From: Pseudonocardia sp. MH-G8
GTDB taxonomy: Bacteria > Actinomycetota > Actinomycetes > Mycobacteriales > Pseudonocardiaceae
Direction of reading: 5' to 3'
Assembly: GCF_002262885.1 (NCBI RefSeq)
Contig: NZ_NKYF01000001.1
Span: 1,426,001 to 1,490,000, forward strand
DNA: 64,000 nt
The first letter of the stretch is position 1; every line of letters starts with the position of its first letter. The notes under the pieces were generated by a model. The model did no database searches and was not told where the DNA came from. It saw only the letters and a list, made by a program, of their open reading frames with translations. The translations under genes and the position numbers were made by a program. This document shows positions 15,396-23,188 of this stretch, one piece after another.

Positions 15396-15800
15396 TCAGA
15401 GCGTCCGGGGTCCGCCGCTCGGCTTGTTGTTCTCGTACCAGGGCTCGAACATGACGACCTCGTCGCCGGGATCGAGCAGCGCGAACGTGACCGCGACGAG
15501 CGCCTCGGTGGCACCGCAGGTGACGCACAGCTCGGTGTCGGCGTCGACCGTCCAGCCCGGGTAGGTGCGGGCGTTCTTCTCCGCGATCGCGGCGCGCAGC
15601 GCCGGGGTGCCGAACGTCATCGGGTACTGGTTGTCGTCCGCGGCGATGGCCGCGCAGGCGGCGTCCTTGAGCTCCGGCGGGCAGGCGAAGTCCGGGTAGC
15701 CCTGTCCGAGGTTGATCGCTCCGTGCCGGGCGGCCAGCCGGAACGTCTCCCGGATCACGGACTCGGTGAACCGGCCCGCCTTCTCGCTCGTGCGCGTCAT
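15396..15800 (-). pseudogene. PLP aminotransferase, N-terminal fragment with native start
   Basis: ATG 15800 follows a strong ggaggag site. The frame encodes 'ESVIRETFRLAARHGAINLG', QGYPDFACPPELK, 'NQYPMTFGTPALRAAIAEK', 'CVTCGATEALVAVTFALL' and DPGDEVVMFEPWYEN, the N-terminal third of the family including the Gly-Ala-Thr PLP-phosphate loop. After the att core it runs into element DNA and ends within 15 codons. This is the 5' part of the gene whose C-terminal part is at 4923-5736. A truncated 134-residue product could still be made but would lack the PLP lysine. Confidence 0.92.
15421..15438. repeat. Right attachment site (core gttctcgtac)
   Basis: These 18 bases match 5719-5736 with two differences; the last ten (15429-15438) are identical. 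To the right the aminotransferase N-terminal coding sequence begins (read on the minus strand as FEPWYEN up to this point). Confidence 0.85.
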
Positions 15801-15908
15801 TCGCACTCCTCCCACCGCTCCCGCTGGTCCGACGCGCCCGGCAACGCGCGGAACCGAGCCGGAAAAGCGGTCGCGCGCCGGGCCCGGATCCCGCCAGGAT
15901 CGCACCCG

Positions 15909-16784
15909 ATGCATCGTGACGCGATCGATTCCGCCCTCGCCGCCCGGCTCGTGGCAGCCCAGTTCCCCCGGTGGGCAGGCCTGCCGGTGGTCCCGGTCGC
16001 GCTGCCCGGCTGGGACAACCGCACGTTCCGCCTCGGCGACACGATGACGGTGCGGATGCCGACCGCCGAGGGGTACGTGGCGAGCGTCGAGAAGGAGCAC
16101 ACCTGGCTGCCCCGGCTGGCGCCGCGGCTACCGCTCCCGATCCCCGTCCCGCTCGCCCTGGGCGCCCCGAGCGCCGACTACCCGTGGCCGTGGTCGGTCC
16201 GGCGGTGGATCGACGGGCACGTGTGCACGCGAACCCGCATCCGCGACGAGGTCGCCTTCGCACGCGACCTCGCCGATTTCCTGGTCGCGCTGCAGCACGC
16301 GGACACGGCGGACGGGCCTGCGGCGGGAGCCCACTGCTTCCACCGCGGTGCTCCGCCGGACTACTACGACGGCGAGACGCGCGAGGCGATCGCGACGCTC
16401 GGCCCCCTCATCGACGGCCCCGCCGCCACCGATGTCTGGAAGACCGCGCTCGCGGCGACCCACGAGGGACCTCCGGTCTGGTTCCACGGCGACATCGCCT
16501 CCGGCAACCTGCTGCTCGACGGCCACGGCGACCTCAGCGCCGTCATCGACTTCGGGACGTCCGGCGTCGGCGACCCGGCCTGCGACCTCGTCATCGCGTG
16601 GACGTTGTTCGAGGGCGAGAGCCGGGCCGAGTTCCGGCGCAGGGTGCCGGCCGACGAAGCGATGTGGGCCCGCGCCCGGGGCTGGGCGCTGTGGAAGGCG
16701 CTGATCACGCTCGACCATCCGGAGCACGGGCCGAAGTCCGCGCGCGTCGCCGAGGAGGTGCTGGCGGACCACCGCGCGGTCTGA
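15909..16784 (+). CDS. Aminoglycoside phosphotransferase-family kinase
   Basis: 291 residues with the small-molecule kinase fold: 'GWDNRTFRLGDTMTVRMPTA' (P-loop and Lys region), a Glu in 'ASVEKEHTWL', the catalytic loop 'WFHGDIASGNLLLDG' (Asp and Asn of HxDxxxxN) and the metal loop 'VIDFGTSGVGDPACDL'. The family phosphorylates diverse hydroxyl compounds; members encoded on the chromosome like this often are not resistance enzymes. It is divergent from the disrupted aminotransferase, so their promoters share 15801-15908. Confidence 0.88.
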   Translation: MHRDAIDSALAARLVAAQFPRWAGLPVVPVALPGWDNRTFRLGDTMTVRMPTAEGYVASVEKEHTWLPRLAPRLPLPIPVPLALGAPSADYPWPWSVRRWIDGHVCTRTRIRDEVAFARDLADFLVALQHADTADGPAAGAHCFHRGAPPDYYDGETREAIATLGPLIDGPAATDVWKTALAATHEGPPVWFHGDIASGNLLLDGHGDLSAVIDFGTSGVGDPACDLVIAWTLFEGESRAEFRRRVPADEAMWARARGWALWKALITLDHPEHGPKSARVAEEVLADHRAV

Positions 16785-16806
16785 GGGGGCCTCGCGACGC
16801 GTCCTC

Positions 16807-17547
16807 CTACCGGTGCACGCCCGCCACGTCCGGCGGATCGAGGAGCTCGCGCATCCGGCGGAGCACCGTCGGGACGTCGCGATCGTTCATGATCGTGTCC
16901 GCCTCGGTGAGGCCGGCACGCCGGATCAGGGTCTTCTCGTTGAGCACCCACTCGCCGTGCGACGCCACCACCGCGTGCGCCGTCTCCATCGCCGCCTTCG
17001 CCGCCATCCCGACCGCGCCGACGGTGTTGCCCTTCGCCAGGTGCACGTCCGCGTGGAGCAGCGAGAACGCCCCGTTCCAGCGCCAGCGCGCCTCCGCCAC
17101 CTCGCGCAGCCGCGACGGGAACTCCACCTGCGGCACCTCGCCGCTGAGCACCTTCGCGACCGCCAGCTCACCGAGCGTCGTGTAGGTCGGGAGGCCCGCC
17201 AGGTGACCGGGCACGTCGTCCACGTCGAACCGGCCCTCGCGGGCGTCCTCCCACCACCGCTCGATCTGGTCGAGGTCCCGCAGCAGGACGTCCACCCGCT
17301 GCCCGAGCACCGACATCCACGCACCGCCGTTGACGATGCGGCCCCACTCACCGGGTTGGGCGACGTGGGCCGGGTGCCCGAGCCTGCCGAGGACCTCGGC
17401 GTCGAACGTCCCGCGGTAGTACACGCCGAGGTCCCAGTCGCTGTCCGGGCCCTCGGTCCCCTGCGCGCGGCTGCCGCCCAGCACCACGGCGCGGACACCG
17501 GGCAGCTCGGCCAGCTTCGGCACCAGTTCGGCCGTGACAACTCCCAT
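16807..17547 (-). CDS. Nucleotidyltransferase-domain protein
   Basis: 246 residues. The N-terminal motif 'VVLGGSRAQGTEGPDSDWDLGV' is the GS..G...SDxD nucleotidyltransferase signature with both metal-binding Asp residues, and a third acidic residue is likely in 'VDVLLRDLDQ'. The C-terminal half is helical (HEPN-like or DUF4037-like), with 'LTEADTIMNDRD' near the end. Related proteins include kanamycin nucleotidyltransferase-like and toxin-antitoxin enzymes; the substrate is unknown. ATG 17547 is divergent from the DinB gene. Confidence 0.82.
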   Translation of the reverse strand: MGVVTAELVPKLAELPGVRAVVLGGSRAQGTEGPDSDWDLGVYYRGTFDAEVLGRLGHPAHVAQPGEWGRIVNGGAWMSVLGQRVDVLLRDLDQIERWWEDAREGRFDVDDVPGHLAGLPTYTTLGELAVAKVLSGEVPQVEFPSRLREVAEARWRWNGAFSLLHADVHLAKGNTVGAVGMAAKAAMETAHAVVASHGEWVLNEKTLIRRAGLTEADTIMNDRDVPTVLRRMRELLDPPDVAGVHR

Positions 17548-17582
17548 GCGCCCGATCGTCGCAACGACGTAGGTTCGCCGCC

Positions 17583-17600
17583 ATGGAGTTGCTGAGGTGA
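17583..17600 (+). CDS. Five-codon upstream ORF (MELLR) overlapping the DinB start
   Basis: ATG GAG TTG CTG AGG TGA. A -10 box TAGGTT (17570-17575) lies 7 nt before the ATG, so the transcript probably begins at this codon without a leader. The stop overlaps the GTG of the next gene (GTGA), which suggests translation of the mini-ORF delivers ribosomes to the DinB start. Confidence 0.4.
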   Translation: MELLR

Positions 17601-18136
17601 CGGAGCTCGACGAACACGATCGCCCGGAACCCCCGCTCGCGGCCGACGAGACCACCACGCTCCTGGGCTTCCTCGATTTCCACCGTGCCACCCTGGAGTG
17701 GAAGTACCGCGGCCTGGACCGGGCCGGCGCCGCGGTCACCGTCGGCGTCTCGCCGATGACGCTGGGCGGGCTGCTCGCGCACCTCGCCCACGTCGAGGAC
17801 ACCTGGTTCTCCTACCGGCTGCACGGGCAGGACCGCCAGGCCCCCTGGCACACCGTGGACTGGTCCACCGACCCGGACCGCGACTGGCACTGCGCCGCGG
17901 GGCAGACGCCGGAACAGCTCCTGGAGCTCTGGCGCGGCGCCGTCACGCGTTCCCGTTCGCTGGTGGGGCAGGCGCTGGCCGACGGCGGCCTCGACCAGCC
18001 GACGCGGCGCAGCCTGCCCGACGGCCGCACCCCCAGCCTGCGCTGGGTCGTGCTGCACATGATCGAGGAGTACGCGCGGCACAACGGGCACGCCGATCTG
18101 CTGCGCGAGGCGGTGGACGGCGACACCGGGGAGTAA
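17597..18136 (+). CDS. DinB/DUF664 family protein
   Basis: 179 residues from GTG 17597. The four-helix DinB pattern is clear: 'LLGFLDFHRATLEWKYRGLD', 'MTLGGLLAHLAHVEDTWF' (first metal His) and 'VLHMIEEYARHNGHADLLRE' (the two later His). Such proteins bind a divalent metal; characterised relatives use low-molecular-weight thiols such as mycothiol or bacillithiol, and a mycothiol gene (mshD) lies further on. The exact reaction is unknown. A short leaderless uORF overlaps its start. Confidence 0.88.
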   Translation: MTELDEHDRPEPPLAADETTTLLGFLDFHRATLEWKYRGLDRAGAAVTVGVSPMTLGGLLAHLAHVEDTWFSYRLHGQDRQAPWHTVDWSTDPDRDWHCAAGQTPEQLLELWRGAVTRSRSLVGQALADGGLDQPTRRSLPDGRTPSLRWVVLHMIEEYARHNGHADLLREAVDGDTGE

Positions 18137-18173
18137 CCCTGTTCCATCGGGCCGCCGTGGCAAAATCCCTCGC

Positions 18174-18359
18174 GTGACCGTGACCGCTGACGAGGACGTG
18201 CTCGCGGAGCCGCGTCCGTGCGCGCGTTGCTCCCAGCCCTCGCTGCTCTGGGTCGCAGGCCGGTGCGCCGACTGCATCGCACAGCTGGGGCTCCAGGACG
18301 ATTCGGCCGAGTACCGGTCCTGGAAGGACGACGTGCGAACCGAGTTCGGCCGGAAGTAG
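18174..18359 (+). CDS. Small zinc-ribbon protein (61 aa)
   Basis: GTG start. The core is C-A-R-C-S-Q-P followed 12 residues later by C-A-D-C, a two-CxxC zinc ribbon, then an acidic/basic tail (EYRSWKDDVRTEFGRK). Such small ribbons are common in actinobacteria, with unknown function. It lies 37 bp after the DinB gene in the same direction. Confidence 0.65.
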   Translation: MTVTADEDVLAEPRPCARCSQPSLLWVAGRCADCIAQLGLQDDSAEYRSWKDDVRTEFGRK

Positions 18360-18485
18360 TGCCGGCCCGTCCCATCGCCGATACCCGACCGCCTCCGCCA
18401 CTCGCCCATGCCTCGCTGAGGGGTCAGACTGTCGGTAAGTCGTGCTGCACTAGTCACCGCATCAGCCGATCCCGAGGAGGAAGCC

Positions 18486-18674
18486 GTGAACGCGAGGCTG
18501 GTCCGGCATACCCGTGAGGAGCTGGAGGCACGACGCCGCGACGCCGTCGCCCGCCTGGATCCGGACGAGCGCACGGTACGTGCACGCGCGGAGCAGGGAA
18601 CGCTCACGCCGGAGGAACGAGACCTACTGCTCGACCTGGAAGGCGTTGATTTCCTCCTCGGAGAGGATGCGTGA
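18486..18674 (+). CDS. Small charged hypothetical protein (62 aa)
   Basis: GTG 18486 follows a strong gaggagg site. The product is almost all helix with alternating Arg and Glu ('HTREELEARRRDAVARL', 'TLTPEERDLLLDLEGVDFLL'), consistent with a small coiled-coil or antitoxin-like protein. Its stop overlaps the GTG of the next, frameshifted gene (GTGA). The pair may be an operon in which the second member is damaged. Confidence 0.65.
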   Translation: MNARLVRHTREELEARRRDAVARLDPDERTVRARAEQGTLTPEERDLLLDLEGVDFLLGEDA

Positions 18675-18951
18675 CGCTCGACGTCGAGTCCGCCGCTCTG
18701 GAGTTCCCGCAGAATTGCAGGATCTGCTCGACGTGGCCTTCGTCCTCCACGAGTTCGGCGTCGACCGGCAGCCAGACGCCCCGCACGTACTGCGAGAAGG
18801 ACGGGAGCGCTGGCGCCGGAGGCAGATCGCCGCGCTGGTCCGCGATGCACCGGATGAAGCAGTCCGGGTGCTCCGGGACCTCGGCTATGCGGTGGCAGAC
18901 CCAACCGACGGACCTGTGCAGGCGAAGGCCGGCAAGCTCCAAGCCTGGTGA
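18671..18951 (+). pseudogene. Frameshifted small helical protein gene
   Basis: From GTG 18671 the frame reads MTLDVESAALEFP and then degrades. One base over, from about 18710, a coding-like frame continues: 'AELQDLLDVAFVLHEFGVDR', 'WRRRQIAALVRDAPDEAVRVL', ending at 18951. Adding one base near 18708-18712 would join them into a roughly 93-residue protein. Either the gene has a one-base deletion or the assembly has an error. The overlap with the upstream gene supports the start. Confidence 0.55.
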
Positions 18952-18981
18952 CGAGGTTCCTCTCGCCGTCGACACCACCGC

Positions 18982-19077
18982 TCAGCCGACAGGGTATGGC
19001 CGGTCGCAGAGCACCCGGACCAACAAGCCGTGCTGGTCGACGTACCAGTCGCCGATCTCGGTCGCGGCGTCAGTCAT
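18982..19077 (-). CDS. Possible very small protein (31 aa)
   Basis: ATG 19077 has an excellent ribosome site (ggggagg) 6 nt upstream. The peptide MTDAATEIGDWYVDQHGLLV continues VRVLCDRPYPVG. It has normal codon use and could be a small protein or the N-terminus left from a longer gene. There is no known family. Confidence 0.35.
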   Translation of the reverse strand: MTDAATEIGDWYVDQHGLLVRVLCDRPYPVG

Positions 19078-19400
19078 CCGGCGCCTCCCCAAGACGTGGG
19101 CGCACAAGACCACATGATCGCCGGATGGGTGCCACAGCGGCACCATGTCGCCGCCCGTGCACCGAACTCGTGATCACCCCTGCTCCCCCGGAACGGGGGG
19201 CACGAGCACGCCGTCGCGCCGGCACGTCCTCGGGCTCTCAGCGCAGGCACAGCCTCCATCTCGGATGATCGGCCCGGCACCGACCGCGCCTGCGCCAACC
19301 GGCAGGTCGCAGCACAGCCGGCAGCCGTCGATCGTCGGCGGTGCACCCGCCGCTCCAGGGAGGCACGACCCAGCATGTCGGCACGTCGCAGGACAGCCCC
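19078..19400. other. Intergenic region upstream of the flippase gene
   Basis: No gene is supported here. A short hairpin ccccc-ggaac-ggggg lies near 19187-19201. The right end should contain the flippase promoter, but I see no clear -35/-10 pair. Confidence 0.4.
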
Positions 19401-20780
19401 ATGACGGGCGACGAGCCACGACCGGCCGCGACGACCGGGCCGATCCGGAGCGCGGGGAACGACGATGCCGACCTGGACGCCTCGACCGTCCGGATCCGCG
19501 TCGACCGCGGCGGCGCGGACGGTTGGCGCGCCCCCCAGCACCGCGACGGGATGGCGCTCGTGCTCAGCTCGGCCGTCTCGTCGGCCATCGGGATGTTGTT
19601 CTGGGTGCTCGCCGCGCGGCTGTTCGACCCCGCCACGGTCGGGGTCAACTCGGCCGCACTGTCGGCGGTGTCGCTGCTCGCCTCGGCGTCCCACCTGAAC
19701 CTCGGCAACGCGATCCTCAGGTTCGTCCCCGTGTCCGATCGGCGCCGTGCGCTCGTCGCGGGATGCTTCGCCGTCGGGCTCGGGTGGGGAGCGGTGGTCG
19801 GGCTCGGGTTCGGGGTCGGGGCGAACGTCTGGGCACCGGATCTCGTCGCGGCGTTCGGGCACCCCGCCCTGATCGCCTTCTACGTGATCAGCGTGCCCCT
19901 CTGGACGGTGTTCGTCCTGCAGGACTCCGCCCTCACCGCGATCAAGCGCGCGAGCCTGGTCCTCGTCGAGAACCTCGTGTTCGCCCTGCTGAAGATCGCT
20001 CTGCTCGTGGTGGCCGCCGCACTGGGCCTGGTGTTCGGGATCGCGGTCGGCACGTTGGCCGCCACGTTGGTCCTCGTGCTCGCGGTCACCACCTACCTGG
20101 CCCGGGCGCTGCGCGGGCCGACGGCACCGGCGGGGCACACAGCCCGGACGGCCACGGCGCGCGACCTGGCCGGGTTCGTCGGCGTCGACTACGCGGGCAA
20201 CCTGGCCTGGCAGGCCGCCGTGTTCGGGCTCCCGCTCATCGTCATCGCCCTCACCGACCCCGGCGGCGCCGCCGTGTACGGGATGGCATGGCAGATCACC
20301 TACTCGCTCTACCTGGTCGCGTCCGGCATGGGCAAGTCGATGGTCGTGCACTCGGCGGCAGGCGACTCCGCCGCGATCGAACGCGCGCGCCGCGGGATGG
20401 ACCGCAAGACGATCACGCTCGTCCTCCCCGGCGCCGTCGTCGCAGCCCTCGGCTCGTACTTGATCCTTTCCGTGTTCGGGAGCACGTACGCCGAGAACGG
20501 CGCGCTCCTACTGGCGCTGCTGGCGCTCTCCGCGATCCCCAACGTGGTGACGAACTCCGCGCTCTGGGAAGCGCGGGTGCGCCGCAACCGCGCGGTGCAG
20601 TTCGGGCTACCCGCCGCGACCAGTGCTGCGGTCATCGTCGGCACGCTCGTCCTGGTCCCGGCCATGGGCATCACGGGCGCGGGATGGGCGTGGCTGGCAG
20701 CGCAGAGCGTGGCGGCCGCCGTGATCCTCCTGCACCGCAGGAAGGCACAGCGCACCACCGAGAAGGAAGAGACACGTTGA
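19401..20780 (+). CDS. Polysaccharide flippase (MOP/MATE-type, Wzx-like)
   Basis: 459 residues; ATG 19401 follows an AGGA site. After a polar N-terminal 60 residues there are about twelve membrane helices, starting with 'LVLSSAVSSAIGMLFWVLAARLFDPATVGVNSAAL', the 'ARLFDP..VG' signature of polysaccharide flippases, and ending in a basic tail. Members flip lipid-linked oligosaccharides across the membrane. The next gene is an exported lipoprotein 98 bp downstream; no glycosyltransferases are nearby, so the substrate is open. Confidence 0.85.
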   Translation: MTGDEPRPAATTGPIRSAGNDDADLDASTVRIRVDRGGADGWRAPQHRDGMALVLSSAVSSAIGMLFWVLAARLFDPATVGVNSAALSAVSLLASASHLNLGNAILRFVPVSDRRRALVAGCFAVGLGWGAVVGLGFGVGANVWAPDLVAAFGHPALIAFYVISVPLWTVFVLQDSALTAIKRASLVLVENLVFALLKIALLVVAAALGLVFGIAVGTLAATLVLVLAVTTYLARALRGPTAPAGHTARTATARDLAGFVGVDYAGNLAWQAAVFGLPLIVIALTDPGGAAVYGMAWQITYSLYLVASGMGKSMVVHSAAGDSAAIERARRGMDRKTITLVLPGAVVAALGSYLILSVFGSTYAENGALLLALLALSAIPNVVTNSALWEARVRRNRAVQFGLPAATSAAVIVGTLVLVPAMGITGAGWAWLAAQSVAAAVILLHRRKAQRTTEKEETR

Positions 20781-20878
20781 CCCCGATGCTCGCGCGCCCG
20801 TCCGGCGGCGCCGACGACCAGGACGCCAACGACCACGACGCCGACGACCAGAACATCGATCACAACTCGGGAGGCACA

Positions 20879-21745
20879 ATGACACTCCACCGTCACCGGT
20901 CCCACCGGGTCGGACCCGTTCTGGCCCTGTTCGCGGCCGCCACCCTGCTCGGGGCGTGCGGCACGCAGGCGGCGCCGCCTCCGGCGCAGGCACCAGGATC
21001 GTTCGACGACGGGGTCGGGCGCATCGCCATGTCGGCGGACGGCAACCAGCACGACGAGGACGACTGGGCGTCGGCACCCATGGCTCTGGCCATCCTCGCG
21101 CACCGCGACCTGCAGCCCAACCTCGTGCACTACGACTACAACAACCACATCTGGGACTCGTCGCAGGACCACGTCGAGAACATGACCGAGAGCGTGCAGG
21201 AGGGCGGCGAGCGCTTCGGCTTCGACATGTCCCGGTTCTTCGACGACACCGACCCGCAGCGGTTGGAGGCGGGCACCCAGAACCTGGTGGAGGAGATCAA
21301 CGCCTCCACCGAGGACGACCAGCTGTCGATCGTGCTCGCCGGCCCAATCGAGACGGTCTGGATGGCGCTGAACGCCGCGGACCCGGAAGCCAGGACGCAC
21401 GTCGAGTGCGTCACCCACGGCGACGACTCCTTCAACCAGACCCACGGGGCGGAAGAGCACGACGGCCACGACTACGAGGACCTGATCGACCTCGGCTGCG
21501 AGCGCGTGGAGATCCCGGACCAGAACTCCGGGCTCGGGCCCATCGAGATGGACTTCTGGGACTTCCTCACCGACAGCGGCGACGAGAACTGGGAGTGGCT
21601 GTACTCGCGGCTGGACCTGGTGGGCAACGGTGACGTCTCGGATGCGGGCATGGTGTTCTACGTGATCACCGGCGAGGAGGAGTCCGACCGGTCCGAGCTG
21701 AAGTCCTACTTCCAGTCGGGATCGGGGGAAGCGACCAGCGAGTGA
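20879..21745 (+). CDS. Secreted lipoprotein, possible nucleoside-hydrolase-like domain
   Basis: 288 residues from ATG 20879, preceded by gggagg. The signal 'VGPVLALFAAATLLGAC' ends in a good lipobox (LGAC). The mature part is very acidic and begins 'GRIAMSADGNQHDEDDWAS', a D.N.HD.DD arrangement that recalls the calcium-binding Asp cluster of nucleoside hydrolases, with 'LSIVLAGPIETVWMAL' as a later strand-helix. The resemblance is limited and I infer only a fold relation. It may be co-transcribed with the flippase. The many Asp/Glu residues suggest metal binding at the cell surface. Confidence 0.65.
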   Translation: MTLHRHRSHRVGPVLALFAAATLLGACGTQAAPPPAQAPGSFDDGVGRIAMSADGNQHDEDDWASAPMALAILAHRDLQPNLVHYDYNNHIWDSSQDHVENMTESVQEGGERFGFDMSRFFDDTDPQRLEAGTQNLVEEINASTEDDQLSIVLAGPIETVWMALNAADPEARTHVECVTHGDDSFNQTHGAEEHDGHDYEDLIDLGCERVEIPDQNSGLGPIEMDFWDFLTDSGDENWEWLYSRLDLVGNGDVSDAGMVFYVITGEEESDRSELKSYFQSGSGEATSE

Positions 21746-21772
21746 GGGTGGACCACGTGCAGCCGGGCCGCG

Positions 21773-22048
21773 TCACCGCACCGCATGGTCGCACGGACGC
21801 CAGAACCAGTGCCCCGGGATCACGGTGCCGTCCAGGGAGGTCGTGCTCGTCTCCTCGCGAACGGGGACCACGGCGAGGACCGCCCCGCATCGGCACGCGA
21901 ACTCGACGTGCCCGCCGTGCTCGCACTCGACCGGCCTACCGGTGCTGCCTGTAGCGGTGAAGCGGTGCCCGCGGCAGCAGTCGAGGTAGGTCGGTGGGGG
22001 CGATGTGGCGAACGGATCCACGCCGTCGAGTTCGCACCGGCTCTCCAA
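21773..22048 (-). CDS. Hypothetical protein with zinc-ribbon-like Cys cluster (91 aa)
   Basis: TTG start at 22048. Cys residues in 'YLDCCRGHRF', 'VECEHGGHVEFACRCGAVL' and 'WRPCDHAV' suggest one or two zinc sites. Codon use is normal for this genome. It converges on the lipoprotein gene. No family is recognised, and the start is uncertain. Confidence 0.5.
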   Translation of the reverse strand: MESRCELDGVDPFATSPPPTYLDCCRGHRFTATGSTGRPVECEHGGHVEFACRCGAVLAVVPVREETSTTSLDGTVIPGHWFWRPCDHAVR

Positions 22049-22132
22049 AACGTGACGCGTAGCGGCGACACGATCGGGTGAGCCTCCAGGCCGCCGCCTC
22101 TCGAAGCGCTCACCGACCGGACGTCGCCGGCG

Positions 22133-23107
22133 TCATGCGGTTCGCTCGACCGCCTGGGAGACCGCGGTCGCCCTGCGCCGGAACTCGCTGGGGTTGGCGC
22201 CCCGGACCCGCTTGAACGCCGCGCTGAACCCGAACGGGTCGGAGTAGCCCACGGCCCGGGCGACGTCCGCGACGGTTGCCGCGTCCCGCTCGACCAGCAG
22301 GTCCGCCGCGAGCGTCATGCGCCAGTTGGTGAGGTAGGTCAGCGGCGGTTCGCCGACGAGGTCGGCGAACCGCTTGGCCAGCGTCGATCGCGACACGCCG
22401 GTCCGGTCCGCCAGTGCGGCGACCGTCCACGGTGCCGCCGGTTCGGCGTGCAGCAGGCGCAGCGCGTCACCGACCACCGGGTCCCGCTGGGCGGCCCACC
22501 ACGCCGGCGGCGCGCCACCGGGCCGGTCGAACCACTCGCGCAGCGTGCACACCAGCATCCAGTCCAGCAGGCGGTCCAGCACCACCTGCTGCCCCGGCGC
22601 GTCGACGGCGACCTCGGCGGCGAGGTGGTCCAGCACGGCGTCCCCCGTGCCCCCGGCGTCCACCCGCAGCACGACGGGTAGCGCGTCCAGCAGCCGGCGG
22701 CTGATCTCGCCGCGCACCGGGTAGGCGCCGACGATCAGGGTCGTCGCGCCGTCGCCGGCGCCGTCGATGCCGTCGTCGCCGCAGTCGTTCCAGCCCAGGC
22801 GGTGCCGCGTGCCGCCCTGCTCGGGGGTCGCGCAGAACTCACCGCACGCGATCGGCTCCGCCCGGGTGCCGATCTCGTCGACGAAGGTGAACGTGGCGGG
22901 CCCCCGCACCACCACCGTCTCGTAGGCGCCGAGCTGCACGGGCGGGTGGTGCTCCGGCACGATCCAGCCCGCCCCGGTGAGGACGGTGCACAAGGTCAGC
23001 GGTGCGCCGTCCACGAAATGCAGCGACCACGGCGGTGACAGGGTGGAGCTGCCGAACAGCGAGCCGTTGGCCCGCACTCCCCGGATCAGGTCGTCGAACA
23101 CGTCCAC
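22133..23107 (-). CDS. AraC-family regulator with cupin sensor domain
   Basis: 324 residues. The N-terminal cupin ('LCTVLTGAGWIVPEHHPPVQL...TVVVRGPATFTF') should bind an effector, as in the AraC_binding_2 (cupin_6) group. The C-terminal double HTH (about 220-320) includes 'WTVAALADRTGVSRSTLAKRF' and 'TVADVARAVGYSDPFGFSAAFKR'. It is divergent from the NmrA-like oxidoreductase gene, the usual arrangement for this regulator group, and probably activates or represses that gene. Confidence 0.9.
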   Translation of the reverse strand: MDVFDDLIRGVRANGSLFGSSTLSPPWSLHFVDGAPLTLCTVLTGAGWIVPEHHPPVQLGAYETVVVRGPATFTFVDEIGTRAEPIACGEFCATPEQGGTRHRLGWNDCGDDGIDGAGDGATTLIVGAYPVRGEISRRLLDALPVVLRVDAGGTGDAVLDHLAAEVAVDAPGQQVVLDRLLDWMLVCTLREWFDRPGGAPPAWWAAQRDPVVGDALRLLHAEPAAPWTVAALADRTGVSRSTLAKRFADLVGEPPLTYLTNWRMTLAADLLVERDAATVADVARAVGYSDPFGFSAAFKRVRGANPSEFRRRATAVSQAVERTA

Positions 23108-23188
23108 CCCCGCAGGTTAGACGCACACACAGGCGATCCGGCGCTTCACCTATGGATTCGTCCGAGCTGCCCCCGTTCAATCGACGTC

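Larger units (their letters stand above)
5727..15438. mobile_element. 9.7-kb integrated capsid-encoding phage satellite-like element
   Basis: The boundaries follow from the split aminotransferase and a core repeat (gttctcgtac at 5727-5736 and 15429-15438). Content: three small plus-strand genes at the left end; a minus-strand operon with capsid, a small protein, portal and prohead protease; a second minus-strand operon with excisionase-like, unknown, DUF3631-type ATPase and zinc-ribbon genes; and a rightward XRE regulator-integrase pair. No terminase, tail, holin or lysin gene is visible and there is little room for one. The layout resembles M. tuberculosis phiRv1/phiRv2 and capsid-forming phage-inducible islands, which need a helper phage. 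That dependence is inferred. Confidence 0.88.

Noticed and set aside
15909..16784. Aminoglycoside resistance gene
   Set aside because: The protein has the general kinase fold, but lone chromosomal members of this family usually have other substrates and there is no resistance context.
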